Assembly: GCF_963676325.1 (NCBI RefSeq)
Contig: NZ_OY781099.1
Coordinates: 248,001 to 312,000 of the forward strand
Source: an uncultured Bacteroides sp.
GTDB lineage: Bacteria; Bacteroidota; Bacteroidia; Bacteroidales; Bacteroidaceae
Length of the DNA: 64,000 nt
Direction: 5' to 3'
Part shown: piece after piece, positions 44,243-53,308 of the stretch
Position numbering within the stretch: the first letter of the stretch is position 1
How the letters are laid out: the number at the start of each line of letters is the position of its first letter
Program-made: the position numbers and the translations under genes
The notes under the pieces: model-generated
The model's database searches: none
Seen by the model: the letters and a program-made list of their open reading frames with translations, nothing else
What the model was told of the DNA's origin: nothing

Positions 44243-44947
44243 TTATAAATTATTACATGTCCTACATTTGGGGAAAAGGTCATAGGTTAGGAAGACTGTT
44301 GTAAACGAGTAACTGTCCTTATTCTTAATTCCCATTCCCTTTATTCCGTATGGGTCACTCAATATTAACCCATCTTTGTTGGTTACGTCCAGGTTGTCAG
44401 AAAAACTGAACCTCATGGTTATTTCGCAACCGATGTTCAGTCTTTGAGCTATTTTGTATTTAACTCCAATGCCTATCGGAACATTTACTGTAAAAACGCC
44501 CTTGGCCGGAGCCGGTGCAAATGTAAAACCAATTCCTCCCAAAATATAAGGAGTTAATTTTTTATAGCCTTTATACTCTTGACCTATCCCATATCCCCAG
44601 AAATTATATTCAAATTGAGAGCCCAAATCAAAAATATTCCGGCTAAAGCTCACTTGCTTATTCTCTGGATACTTATTATCGAAATTTTCCGTATTACCGG
44701 ATATTCTTCCCATGGTTAAGTTTGCCTTTAATGCCATGTGCGGATTAATTATATATCTCGCCATAGCTCCTCCGGCAAATTGTGTGTTTTTAAAAGGAAC
44801 CGATGTGTTAGCATCTCCCATATAAAAACAACCTCCAAGCATTCCTCCCGCTTCCATCCTATATTCATTCTCTTGTGCCTGAACAAATAAGGGTAATGAG
44901 GAGGTTAACAATACAAATATAATAAGCGTTTTATTAATAACTGTCAT
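44243..44947 (-). CDS. Outer-membrane beta-barrel protein (DUF6089-like)
   Basis: A 234-residue protein with a signal peptide (about 1-24, ending VQAQ), alternating hydrophobic strands through the whole length (MLGGCFYMGDANTS, MALKANLTMGRIS, FEYNFWGYGIG, LTPYILGGIGFTF) and a conserved GxxFYxGD-like start, all typical of the small 8-stranded barrel gene found before uppS-bamA in Bacteroides. It ends with CRTC near the C-terminus. The stop is 6 nt before uppS, so it likely starts the operon. Confidence 0.8.
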   Translation of the reverse strand: MTVINKTLIIFVLLTSSLPLFVQAQENEYRMEAGGMLGGCFYMGDANTSVPFKNTQFAGGAMARYIINPHMALKANLTMGRISGNTENFDNKYPENKQVSFSRNIFDLGSQFEYNFWGYGIGQEYKGYKKLTPYILGGIGFTFAPAPAKGVFTVNVPIGIGVKYKIAQRLNIGCEITMRFSFSDNLDVTNKDGLILSDPYGIKGMGIKNKDSYSFTTVFLTYDLFPKCRTCNNL

Positions 44948-45022
44948 ACCTACATATTTTATAAGTTAGTATATACTATTAACAAAACGCTGATTCTTTT
45001 TTTTAATTACATTTTAAGCTGA

Positions 45023-46375
45023 TTATTGAGCAATAAAACCTAAAGAATTTATTCTCCCTTTCCAGATCTCGTCATTCTTTTGTGTTGTTTTACTCCATAT
45101 TAACCAGATAAAATTATTATTGTCTATAACATAGGAATAATCTCCTCTTCCGGTAAAAGATGCAGGGAAGCAAACCTTTTCTTCAACTGCTGTCCAAACC
45201 CGAGCGTCTTCAGAAGCATAAAATGTTTTAAATCCATTTTCTCCTTTACCTCCGAAAGCATAAAACTTACTATTATAGTATATTATCGACATATTACTTG
45301 TCTTTGGACAGTAACCGGTGCTTGCACTTAAATCTACCCATTCTTTTCCATCAAATGTAGACCATGGAACTGCAATTGTATCATTTACTCCTAATGAAGA
45401 GTTATCTCCCATAAGGATTGCTCTGTGAATGTTCGCGTTTGTTCTTAGTGTGTATGAAGTGGCGGAATAATTTGTGGTAGGGAAATCAGCAGGAACTGTT
45501 TGTCCGGTTTCCCAGGTCAATCCGTCAGAGGTAACACAGAATTTGCTATCTGAACCTACTGTCTTGATTCCGGTTAAGATTCCATTAAATGAAGTGAGCA
45601 GTGTTTTTACATTCTCACTTAATCCGTTGCTTTTAGTCCAGCTAGTACCATTTGTAGAAACATAAACATTTCCTCCGGCAACAATGTAAAGGCTGTTTTT
45701 GAATAAAGTTACTGATGAATAATCGGCTTTATCAATAATTCCACTAATGGTTTGTAAAGGGCTCCAGTTTTTTCCGTCGCTCACGGCAGAAGAAGTTACT
45801 TTTACCTGTCCACTTCCATCATCAGTAAAGACAAATACCTTGTCGTTCAAGATCAGACTCTTTTGTTTGCCAGTGAGTCCTGTTCCTGTATAGAAAGCCT
45901 GCTTTCCCCAGTTAAGAGAGTCGGGGTCTTGTTTGTGTACGTTGAATGAGATTTTATAAATCTTCTTTATGACTTCTCCATCTGAGTTGTTTGCATATAT
46001 AGTGAAGGTAACAGGATTTGTGAAGTTTATAGAGTCTGTAGATGTATAAACTGTGTCTTTTCCATTTTTAAAGTAGGTAACACCTCCTGCGGTGGTAAGG
46101 TTTATCTTAACTTTTGATAAGTTTGTATTTACCGGCAAAGAATCTGCATTGAAAATTAAAGCTGTGCTTCCATCTCCGATCTGATTTATTGAGAACGGAT
46201 ATTTCTTCCCTATTGCTGTGTGAGTAGCATCAATTTTGATTGAATCAAAAGAAAAACTCTTAATTGTAGGATCTGTCTCATAATTTACTGCACTGTTGTC
46301 TGAGTTCAGGCAAGAGGTAAAAACTAATGATATAAAAAAGATACTGGCTATTATTGAGAGAAACGGTATTTTCAT
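45023..46375 (-). CDS. Lipoprotein with beta-propeller-like C-terminal half
   Basis: A 450-residue lipoprotein: lipobox FTSC with lipid Cys22, a first Ig-like domain (about 30-150) with repeated Asp/Asn/Ser turns, then repeated motifs S-x-x-G-x-x-W (VSTNGTSWTKS, VTSDGLTWETG, ASEDARVWTAV) typical of BNR/Asp-box-like or Kelch-like propeller blades. It resembles the DUF6242 group of Bacteroides lipoproteins. No catalytic site is visible. A -7 element at 46404-46411 shows it has its own promoter. Confidence 0.75.
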   Translation of the reverse strand: MKIPFLSIIASIFFISLVFTSCLNSDNSAVNYETDPTIKSFSFDSIKIDATHTAIGKKYPFSINQIGDGSTALIFNADSLPVNTNLSKVKINLTTAGGVTYFKNGKDTVYTSTDSINFTNPVTFTIYANNSDGEVIKKIYKISFNVHKQDPDSLNWGKQAFYTGTGLTGKQKSLILNDKVFVFTDDGSGQVKVTSSAVSDGKNWSPLQTISGIIDKADYSSVTLFKNSLYIVAGGNVYVSTNGTSWTKSNGLSENVKTLLTSFNGILTGIKTVGSDSKFCVTSDGLTWETGQTVPADFPTTNYSATSYTLRTNANIHRAILMGDNSSLGVNDTIAVPWSTFDGKEWVDLSASTGYCPKTSNMSIIYYNSKFYAFGGKGENGFKTFYASEDARVWTAVEEKVCFPASFTGRGDYSYVIDNNNFIWLIWSKTTQKNDEIWKGRINSLGFIAQ

Positions 46376-46403
46376 TTGGGATAACTTTGTTTATTACAAG
46401 ATG

Positions 46404-46411
46404 CAAAAATA
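46404..46411 (-). promoter_or_regulatory. -7 element of the propeller lipoprotein gene
   Basis: Minus strand TATTTTTG fits TAnnTTTG, 28 nt before the ATG at 46375. Confidence 0.5.
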
Positions 46412-46498
46412 GAAAGTTTTTTCTCTCTATTGAACATTCCGGTAAAGTTTTATAAATAATTATAGATAAAAAGTGCTATTTTCTCGATTAATAATGTA

Positions 46499-47572
46499 TT
46501 AAAGTAATATTGATGCATCGTTTTCGTTAAAATAGTGCCAAATCGGAGTGCTAAAATGAGTCTTGATAGAATAATCATTTCCACTGATAAACGGAGCCTT
46601 AACTCCACTATTCAGTTTAATGGTTGTTTTTTCTATAAAAGCTTCGTCCCATAAATCTTTGTTGATAAATGATTGCAACAGTACACTGCCGCCTTCTACT
46701 AGTACAGACTGGACATTGTTTTTGTGAAGTTCAGCCAATATTTGCGGGAGGAGCTCATCTGTAAACTGCATAATTTTATATTTAGTCTGACTATTATCCT
46801 GATGCTCTTTTTCAGTGATTACCCATGTGCTGATTTTATTATTTAGCAAGTGGAAGTCTTCCGGAATCTTTAAAGTTCTGTCTATTACAACCCTTAGCGG
46901 ATTCCTTCCATACCAGTTTCTTACGTTTAGTACCGGATTATCCAGAAGGGCGGTTCGGGTACCAACAATAACGGCATCTATTTCGGCCCGTTTTTTGTGT
47001 ACAAGCATATTCGTTAACGGGCTGGAAAGAATAACCGGATGTCCGCCTGTTCGTGTTAAATCAATGAAACCGTCAGCAGATTCAGCCCACTTCAAAATAA
47101 CATATGGACGATTCTGCGAATGGAATGTGATAAATTGCTTGTTAAGCTCACAACATTCCTGTTCCAAAACTCCAACGGTTACCTCAATTCCTGCATCCTG
47201 TAACTTCTTTATTCCACGTCCTGCTACTTTCGCGAAAGGATCCATACAGCCTATTACCACTTTGGGTATTCCTTTTTGTATAATCAAATCAGCGCAAGGG
47301 GGCGTTTTACCGTAATGAGAACAGGGCTCCAGACTAACATATATTGTTGACTGTTTTAATTTTGATTTGTCTTTTACCGAATTTATTGCGTTTACTTCGG
47401 CGTGTGATTCACCACACTTGCGGTGATAACCTTCGCCTATTATTTTACCGTCGCACACAATAACCGCTCCCACCATAGGATTGGGAGATGTTCCGCATTT
47501 TCCTTGTTTGGCCAACTGGATGCAGCGGGCCATATATCTTTCTTCCTGTGTAATTTTTCCGTTATTTTCCAT
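46499..47572 (-). CDS. ribD: Bifunctional riboflavin deaminase/reductase
   Basis: A 357-residue RibD: the N-terminal CMP/dCMP deaminase-like domain has zinc ligands in HAEVNAI and PCSHYGKTPPCADLI, and the C-terminal NADPH-dependent reductase domain begins YVILKWAESADGFIDL and includes VVIDRTLKIP and VLVEGGSVLLQS. It deaminates and reduces the pyrimidine intermediate of riboflavin synthesis. Divergent to prmC, with 35 nt between the two starts. Confidence 0.96.
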   Translation of the reverse strand: MENNGKITQEERYMARCIQLAKQGKCGTSPNPMVGAVIVCDGKIIGEGYHRKCGESHAEVNAINSVKDKSKLKQSTIYVSLEPCSHYGKTPPCADLIIQKGIPKVVIGCMDPFAKVAGRGIKKLQDAGIEVTVGVLEQECCELNKQFITFHSQNRPYVILKWAESADGFIDLTRTGGHPVILSSPLTNMLVHKKRAEIDAVIVGTRTALLDNPVLNVRNWYGRNPLRVVIDRTLKIPEDFHLLNNKISTWVITEKEHQDNSQTKYKIMQFTDELLPQILAELHKNNVQSVLVEGGSVLLQSFINKDLWDEAFIEKTTIKLNSGVKAPFISGNDYSIKTHFSTPIWHYFNENDASILL

Positions 47573-47581
47573 TTATTTTTC

Positions 47582-47589
47582 TACTTTTG
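47582..47589 (+). promoter_or_regulatory. -7 element of prmC
   Basis: TACTTTTG fits TAnnTTTG and is 18 nt before the ATG at 47608; it lies on the TTG codon that would otherwise be a candidate start, so the ATG is used. Confidence 0.6.
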
Positions 47590-47607
47590 CAAGCAAATCA
47601 TATTTTT

Positions 47608-48444
47608 ATGCATGCAGTTGAGTTACATATCAAACAGTTGTTGACCGGGATATATTCCGTGGCAGAGATCAAGAGTTTCACGAAAATTATTTTTACTGAA
47701 GTGTTTCACTTGAATATGCTTGATATATATATGGGCAAAGATATTAATTTATCTGCAAATCAACTAAGAGAACTGGATGAGATTCTTGCCCGTCTTCAAA
47801 AATATGAGCCTATACAATATATAGTAGGATGTGAAACGTTCTTTGGTCTCAGCTTTTATGTTACTCCTGCGGTGCTGATTCCCCGGCCGGAGACAGAAGA
47901 GCTTGTTTCTTTGATTATTAAAGAAAATGCAGATTACCCCGCAAGGATTCTGGATATTGGCACCGGAAGTGGCTGCATTGCCATTTCTCTTTCAAAGAAT
48001 CTACCTCAATCAAAGGTCTCTTCCTGGGATGTTTCCGAAGAGGCTTTGCTAGTTGCACGAAAAAATAACGAAGCATTGGGTGCATCAGTCTCCTTTAATC
48101 AGGTGGATATTCTGGAGTATCAACCCAATGGTGAAGCGTTTGATGTAATTGTTAGTAATCCCCCTTACGTAACAGTTTCCGAGAAAGTCGATATGGAAGA
48201 GAATGTGCTCCATTGGGAACCCTCTTTGGCGCTGTTTGTTCCCGATAACGATCCTTTGCTCTTTTATAGAAAGATAGCAGAGATCGGTCTTCGGTTGCTT
48301 ACGCCCAATGGGAAAATCTATTTTGAAATTAATCAGGCTTTTGGAAAAGAAACGGCCGATTTACTTCTTGGTCTTGGATATCGCAACGCAGAAATAGTAA
48401 AAGATATATTCGGTAAGGATAGAATAGTAAAAGCAATAAGATGA
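47608..48444 (+). CDS. prmC: Release factor glutamine methyltransferase
   Basis: A 278-residue enzyme that methylates the GGQ glutamine of peptide chain release factors. SAM-binding ILDIGTGSGCIAISL and the signature VSNPPY are present, along with the PVQYIVG-like substrate segment YEPIQYIVGCETFFGL. The ATG at 47608 is the start because the -7 element lies over the alternative upstream TTG. The stop overlaps recX by 4 nt. Confidence 0.95.
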   Translation: MHAVELHIKQLLTGIYSVAEIKSFTKIIFTEVFHLNMLDIYMGKDINLSANQLRELDEILARLQKYEPIQYIVGCETFFGLSFYVTPAVLIPRPETEELVSLIIKENADYPARILDIGTGSGCIAISLSKNLPQSKVSSWDVSEEALLVARKNNEALGASVSFNQVDILEYQPNGEAFDVIVSNPPYVTVSEKVDMEENVLHWEPSLALFVPDNDPLLFYRKIAEIGLRLLTPNGKIYFEINQAFGKETADLLLGLGYRNAEIVKDIFGKDRIVKAIR

Positions 48445-48920
48445 ATGAGTTGACAGAAAAGGAGGCTTTAAGTAAAGCTGCGGCATATTGCACTGCATCC
48501 GAGCGTTGTTTTTTCGAGATAAGCACAAAGCTTTCCCAATGGGGGGTAGATTCCGATGCTCAGGAAAAGATACTCAAACGACTTGCCGACGAGAGGTTTG
48601 TTGACGAAGAGCGTTACTGTCGTTTCTTTGTTAATGATAAATTCAAATTCAATAAGTGGGGGCGGATAAAAATTAGTCAGGCTCTTTATATGAAAAAGAT
48701 CCCTGCTGCCGTATCCCGAAAATACCTGGATGAGATTGATGAAAAGGAATATATGAATACGCTGCGCTCTTTGCTGGCCTCGAAAAAGAAATCCACTCAT
48801 GCTACAGACGATTATCAGTCGACAATGAAACTTATCAGATTTGCCATGAGCCGCGGTTTCGAGATGAACATTATTCGTAAATGTATGCAATTATCCGATG
48901 AATATGATTCGCTGGATTGA
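48441..48920 (+). CDS. recX: Regulatory protein RecX
   Basis: A 159-residue helical protein that modulates RecA. The three RecX helical-repeat signatures are visible: ERCFFEISTKLSQWG, RLADERFVDEERYCRFFV and KWGRIKISQALYMKKIP. Shorter than some homologues but typical for Bacteroidota. Overlaps prmC by 4 nt and the phosphoribosyltransferase gene by 23 nt. Confidence 0.92.
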   Translation: MNELTEKEALSKAAAYCTASERCFFEISTKLSQWGVDSDAQEKILKRLADERFVDEERYCRFFVNDKFKFNKWGRIKISQALYMKKIPAAVSRKYLDEIDEKEYMNTLRSLLASKKKSTHATDDYQSTMKLIRFAMSRGFEMNIIRKCMQLSDEYDSLD

Positions 48921-49590
48921 TTCATTCTTTAATATATTGTTTCCAAGATCTTGTGTGGTATGCAACGGAGGTTTGGTAAAAGGAGAAGAGTTGATCTGTA
49001 CAATGTGCAACTCCCGGATGCCGCGTACCAATTATCATCTGCAGGCAGACAACGAAGTTGAGCAACGCTTTTGGGGAAAAGTAGAAATAGAACGGGCCAC
49101 TTCTTACTTTTTTTACACAAAAGGAAGTGATTATCGGCACATCCTGTTTAAGTTAAAATATCACGGTTACAAAGAACTGGGTGAGGTGATGGGTCGCTAT
49201 ATGGCAAAAGAGCTCTTAGCTTCAGACTTTTTGCAGGGCGTTGATCTGATTATTCCTGTTCCTCTTCACTCTAAGAAAAAGAAAGTCCGCGGGTACAACC
49301 AAAGTGAATGTATTGCACTGGGGCTTTCTCATGCATCAGGTATCCCTATGGATTTGAGTGCATTGGTAAGAATGGTCGACAGTAATACCCAAACCCGTAA
49401 AAGTGTGTTTGAAAGATGGGAGAATGTGAAAGATGTCTTTCAGGTTTCTTCTCCTGAGAGGCTGGAAGGAAAACATATTCTGCTGGTGGATGATGTTCTC
49501 ACAACAGGTGCCACCCTTCTTTCCTGTGCTACTGTTCTGGCTGCATCTTCCAGTGTAAAGATAAGCATTGTAACACTTGCCGTTGCCTGA
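48898..49590 (+). CDS. ComF-family phosphoribosyltransferase-like protein
   Basis: A 230-residue double-domain ComF family protein: an N-terminal zinc ribbon (CVVCNGGLVKGEELICTMC, about 15-35) and a PRTase domain with the PRPP-binding motif HILLVDDVLTTGATLLS near 195-210. In transformable bacteria ComF helps DNA uptake; in Bacteroides it may act in DNA processing or be a general PRTase. It starts within recX, 23 nt before its stop, so it is translationally coupled to recX. Confidence 0.92.
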   Translation: MNMIRWIDSFFNILFPRSCVVCNGGLVKGEELICTMCNSRMPRTNYHLQADNEVEQRFWGKVEIERATSYFFYTKGSDYRHILFKLKYHGYKELGEVMGRYMAKELLASDFLQGVDLIIPVPLHSKKKKVRGYNQSECIALGLSHASGIPMDLSALVRMVDSNTQTRKSVFERWENVKDVFQVSSPERLEGKHILLVDDVLTTGATLLSCATVLAASSSVKISIVTLAVA

Positions 49591-49620
49591 TTTTATTTCT
49601 TCTAATTACATTTTTATTAC

Positions 49621-49697
49621 CTTGTACAAAAGAATTAATTGTTTTGTACAAAAGATTGCAATCATCTGTACAAAAGAAAACAATCTTCTGTACAAGA
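49621..49697. repeat. Palindromic word array E (TTGTACAA)
   Basis: Four copies of TGTACAA lie at 49623, 49645, 49668 and 49689, each in a TTTTGTACAAAAGA-like context. The outermost segments 49621-49633 and 49684-49696 are inverted (12 of 13 matches). It fills the start of the gap between comF and pyrE. Confidence 0.85.
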
Positions 49698-49810
49698 CTC
49701 AAAAAGGCACAGGAATAACTTTTTTGCTTTCTCTCCAATAATATTGAAACAATATCATTAATAAATGAAAAAATATTTGTTTAGCTTATCCCATTTTCAA
49801 TGAGTTTAAG

Positions 49811-49818
49811 TACCTTTG
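49811..49818 (+). promoter_or_regulatory. -7 element of pyrE
   Basis: TACCTTTG fits TAnnTTTG and lies 26 nt before the ATG at 49845; it falls inside the longer frame that begins at 49800, which is why that start is rejected. Confidence 0.65.
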
Positions 49819-49844
49819 CGATAATTTATATAGTTAATTTATTT

Positions 49845-50483
49845 ATGGAAACTTTAGAGAGATTATTTGCTGAGAAATTACTCAAGATTAAGGCCATCAA
49901 GCTCCAACCGGCTAATCCTTTTACCTGGGCCTCCGGATGGAAATCTCCTTTCTATTGTGATAATCGTAAGACACTTTCTTACCCTTCACTTCGTAACTTT
50001 GTGAAGCTTGAAATCTGTCGTTTGATTTTAGAAAGATTTGGTCAGGTCGATGCAATTGCAGGTGTGGCAACAGGTGCTATTCCTCAGGGAGCTTTAGTTG
50101 CGGAAGAATTAAACCTTCCGTTTGTTTATGTACGTTCAACACCGAAAGATCACGGTTTGGAGAACCTTATTGAAGGTGAACTTCGTCCGGGAATGAAGGT
50201 TGTTGTAGTAGAAGATTTGATTTCAACAGGCGGAAGCAGTTTGAAAGCAGTAGAAGCGATTCGTCGTGATGGATGTGAAGTGATTGGAATGGTCGCTGCA
50301 TTTACTTACGGATTCGATGTTGCAGTAAAAGCATTTAAAGACGCTAATGTACAATTGGTTACATTAACCAATTATGATGCTGTGTTGGACGTTGCTCTTC
50401 GCACCGAATATATTGATGAAGAAGACATCCCTACTTTGCAGTCATGGAGAAAAGATCCGGCTCATTGGGAAGCAGCTAAATAA
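49845..50483 (+). CDS. pyrE: Orotate phosphoribosyltransferase
   Basis: A 212-residue enzyme that joins orotate to PRPP in pyrimidine synthesis. The start METLERLFAEK at 49845 is consistent with the family and with the promoter position. TWASGWKSPFYCDNR near residues 26-40 holds the orotate site, and VVVVEDLISTGGSSL near 120-135 the PRPP loop. It leads a plus-strand operon with the SRPBCC protein, argH, the aldo/keto reductase and a lipoprotein, with gaps of 7-26 nt. Confidence 0.96.
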   Translation: METLERLFAEKLLKIKAIKLQPANPFTWASGWKSPFYCDNRKTLSYPSLRNFVKLEICRLILERFGQVDAIAGVATGAIPQGALVAEELNLPFVYVRSTPKDHGLENLIEGELRPGMKVVVVEDLISTGGSSLKAVEAIRRDGCEVIGMVAAFTYGFDVAVKAFKDANVQLVTLTNYDAVLDVALRTEYIDEEDIPTLQSWRKDPAHWEAAK

Positions 50484-50498
50484 CGAAGATACAAGAAT

Positions 50499-50909
50499 AT
50501 GACTCAATTTGAAAGCAGTATAAAGGTTATCCCTTATGCTCAGAAGCGTGTGTACAGTAAACTTTCTGATTTAAGTAATCTGGAAGGAGTTAAAGACCGT
50601 TTACCGGCCGACAAAATTCAGGATATGAGTTTTGATTCAGACAGTTTAAGTTTTAGTGTATCACCGGTGGGAAAGATAACACTTCGTATCTGTGAACGTG
50701 AGCCTGAAAAGTGTATCAAGTTTGAAACAACAAAATCCCCTCTTCCTTTTAATCTTTGGATACAATTAGTATCCACTGCCGAGGAAGAGTGCAAGATTAA
50801 ACTTACAATTAAGGCTGATGTTAATCCTTTTATTAAAGGGATGATTCAAAAGCCACTTCAGGAAGGATTAGAGAAAATGGCAGAAATGCTTTCTAGTATC
50901 CCTTATTAA
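50499..50909 (+). CDS. SRPBCC-fold protein, unknown ligand
   Basis: A 136-residue START/polyketide-cyclase-like protein. Strands such as FESSIKVIPYAQKRVYSKLSDL, SLSFSVSPVGKITLRICE and CIKFETTKSP, and a long C-terminal helix (KGMIQKPLQEGLEKMAEML), fit the helix-grip fold that forms a hydrophobic pocket. No signal peptide, so cytoplasmic. Located between pyrE and argH, 15 and 17 nt from them, which does not itself reveal its role. Confidence 0.8.
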   Translation: MTQFESSIKVIPYAQKRVYSKLSDLSNLEGVKDRLPADKIQDMSFDSDSLSFSVSPVGKITLRICEREPEKCIKFETTKSPLPFNLWIQLVSTAEEECKIKLTIKADVNPFIKGMIQKPLQEGLEKMAEMLSSIPY

Positions 50910-50926
50910 AAGAAAAAATAGAAATT

Positions 50927-52267
50927 ATGGCGCAGAAACTTTGGGAGAAGAGTGTACAAGTAAACAAAGACATTGAGAAATTTACAGTAGGTCGTGATCG
51001 TGAGATGGATATTTATCTGGCCAAGCATGACGTGATTGGCTCAATGGCACATATTACTATGCTCGAAACCATTGGTCTGCTCACTTCAGATGAACTTCAA
51101 CTTCTTCTTGAGGAACTGAAAAACATCTATTCTACGGCTGAAAACGGTACATTTGTTATCGAAGAAGGCGTAGAAGATGTTCATTCTCAGGTAGAATTGA
51201 TGCTGACTCGCAAACTGGGAGATGTGGGAAAGAAAATCCATAGCGGACGATCAAGAAATGATCAGGTGCTTCTGGATTTAAAACTCTTTACCCGTACTCA
51301 GATACAAGAAATTGCTGAAATGGTTGAACAACTGTTTCAGGTTTTAATAGCTCAGAGCGAGAAATATAAAAATATTCTGATGCCGGGCTATACACATCTT
51401 CAGATTGCTATGCCTTCTTCTTTTGGATTGTGGTTTGGTGCATACGCTGAAAGTCTGATAGATGATATGCTGTTCCTGCAGGCAGCCTTTAAAATGTGTA
51501 ACCGCAATCCGCTGGGATCGGCGGCAGGCTATGGCTCTTCATTCCCTTTGAACCGTACCATGACAACTAATCTTCTGGGCTTTGATTCAATGAACTACAA
51601 TGTTGTTTATGCTCAGATGGGACGTGGCAAGCTGGAACGTAATGTTGCATTTGCTTTGGCAAGTATTGCCGGAACCATTTCAAAACTGGCTTTTGATGCT
51701 TGTATGTTCAATAGTCAGAACTTCAGTTTTGTGAAACTGCCTGATGATTGTACTACCGGTTCAAGCATTATGCCACATAAAAAGAATCCGGATGTATTTG
51801 AGCTCACTCGTGCCAAATGCAATAAGATTCAATCATTACCTCAACAAATTATGATGATTGCCAATAATCTGCCTTCTGGTTATTTCAGAGATCTGCAGAT
51901 TATCAAAGAGATCTTTATTCCTGCTTTCCAGGAATTGAAAGATTGTCTTCAGATGACAACTTACATAATGAACGAAATTAAGGTCAACGAGCATATACTC
52001 GATGACGATAAATATTTGCTTATCTTTAGTGTTGAAGAAGTAAACCGCCTTGCGGCAGAAGGAATGCCTTTCCGTGACGCTTATAAAAAAGTGGGTCTCG
52101 ATATAGAAGCCGGTAAATTTACTCATGAAAAGAAAGTAAATCACACACACGAAGGAAGTATCGGCAATCTTTGCAATGAGGAGATCTCTTTGTTAATGCA
52201 GAATGTTGTTGATGGCTTTAACTTCCGAAAAATGGCTCAAGCTGAAAAAGAGCTTCTGGGAAGATAA
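50927..52267 (+). CDS. argH: Argininosuccinate lyase
   Basis: A 446-residue tetrameric fumarase-superfamily enzyme that releases fumarate and arginine. HSGRSRNDQV near 105, LMPGYTHLQIAMPSSF near 150-165 and the signature GSSIMPHKKNPDVFE near 278-292 hold the active-site Ser, His and Lys. Full length. In an operon with pyrE, both serving pathways that share carbamoyl phosphate. Confidence 0.96.
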   Translation: MAQKLWEKSVQVNKDIEKFTVGRDREMDIYLAKHDVIGSMAHITMLETIGLLTSDELQLLLEELKNIYSTAENGTFVIEEGVEDVHSQVELMLTRKLGDVGKKIHSGRSRNDQVLLDLKLFTRTQIQEIAEMVEQLFQVLIAQSEKYKNILMPGYTHLQIAMPSSFGLWFGAYAESLIDDMLFLQAAFKMCNRNPLGSAAGYGSSFPLNRTMTTNLLGFDSMNYNVVYAQMGRGKLERNVAFALASIAGTISKLAFDACMFNSQNFSFVKLPDDCTTGSSIMPHKKNPDVFELTRAKCNKIQSLPQQIMMIANNLPSGYFRDLQIIKEIFIPAFQELKDCLQMTTYIMNEIKVNEHILDDDKYLLIFSVEEVNRLAAEGMPFRDAYKKVGLDIEAGKFTHEKKVNHTHEGSIGNLCNEEISLLMQNVVDGFNFRKMAQAEKELLGR

Positions 52268-52293
52268 TTATTTAATCTTAAATACATATTATT

Positions 52294-53301
52294 ATGGGAT
52301 ACGAACCTGCAGAGGATCGCTATTTCGGAAAGATGCAATATAAATATTGCGGAAACAGCGGTTTGTTACTTCCCCGAATTTCATTGGGGTTATGGCATAA
52401 TTTTGGTGATGTAGATAATTTCGATGTGGCAACCGATATGGTGAAATATGCCTTTGATAGCGGCGTTACTCATTTCGACCTAGCCAATAACTATGGTCCA
52501 ACCCCCGGCTCTGCGGAAACCAATTTCGGAAAAATATTAAAGAATAACTTTCAGGGATATCGTGATGAGATGATCATCACCTCTAAGGCTGGTCACGAAA
52601 TGTGGGCAGGACCTTATGGCGACAGAAGTTCCCGAAAGAATATAATGGCAAGTATTGATCAGAGTCTGAAAAGAACCGGACTCGAATACTTCGATATTTT
52701 CTATTCTCACCGTTATGATGGGGTTACTCCGGTAGAAGAAACCATACAGGCACTTATTGATATCGTAAAACAAGGTAAGGCTTTGTACGCCGGAATCTCT
52801 AAATATCCTCCCGAAAAAGCAAGAATTGCTTATCAGATGTTGAAAGATAATGGAGTTCCTTGCCTGATAAACCAGTCACGCTATAGTATGTTTGACCGTG
52901 AAGTGGAGAACGGAACTCTTTCTCTTGCCGCTGAATATGGAGTAGGCTTTATTGCATTCTCTCCGCTTGCTCAAGGCTTGCTGACAAATAAATATCTGCA
53001 CGGCATTCCAGATGATTCTCGTGCAGCTAAATCTACAGGATTCCTGAAAAAAGATCAGGTAACAGATGATAAGATTGTTATAGCTCAGAAACTAAACGAG
53101 ATTGCTGCTGAAAGGAATCAGACTCTTGCTCAAATGGCTTTGGCATGGGTGCTTAAAGATGAACGCGTAACATCAGTGATTGTGGGTGCAAGCTCTGTTA
53201 AACAGTTGGCCGATAACTTGAAAACAATCGAGAACCTTGAATTCAGTGATGATGAAATTTGCAGAATTAGTTCACTTATTGAGCCAATAAAAGCTTATTG
53301 A
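52294..53301 (+). CDS. Aldo/keto reductase, glyceraldehyde-3-phosphate reductase-like
   Basis: A 335-residue NADPH-dependent (beta/alpha)8 enzyme close to YghZ (L-glyceraldehyde 3-phosphate reductase). The catalytic residues are visible: Asp/Tyr in HFDLANNYGPTPG, Lys in ITSKAGHEMW, His in FYSHRYDG. The C-terminal SVIVGASSVKQLADN near 295 is the cofactor-binding segment. Cytoplasmic, probably detoxifying aldehydes. It follows argH by 26 nt and precedes a lipoprotein gene by 7 nt. Confidence 0.92.
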   Translation: MGYEPAEDRYFGKMQYKYCGNSGLLLPRISLGLWHNFGDVDNFDVATDMVKYAFDSGVTHFDLANNYGPTPGSAETNFGKILKNNFQGYRDEMIITSKAGHEMWAGPYGDRSSRKNIMASIDQSLKRTGLEYFDIFYSHRYDGVTPVEETIQALIDIVKQGKALYAGISKYPPEKARIAYQMLKDNGVPCLINQSRYSMFDREVENGTLSLAAEYGVGFIAFSPLAQGLLTNKYLHGIPDDSRAAKSTGFLKKDQVTDDKIVIAQKLNEIAAERNQTLAQMALAWVLKDERVTSVIVGASSVKQLADNLKTIENLEFSDDEICRISSLIEPIKAY

Positions 53302-53308
53302 TAGAAAT

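Noticed and set aside
49621..49697. Rho-independent terminator after comF
   Set aside because: There is no stable GC-rich stem ending in a T-run; the copies are AT-rich words with spacing of about 22 nt.
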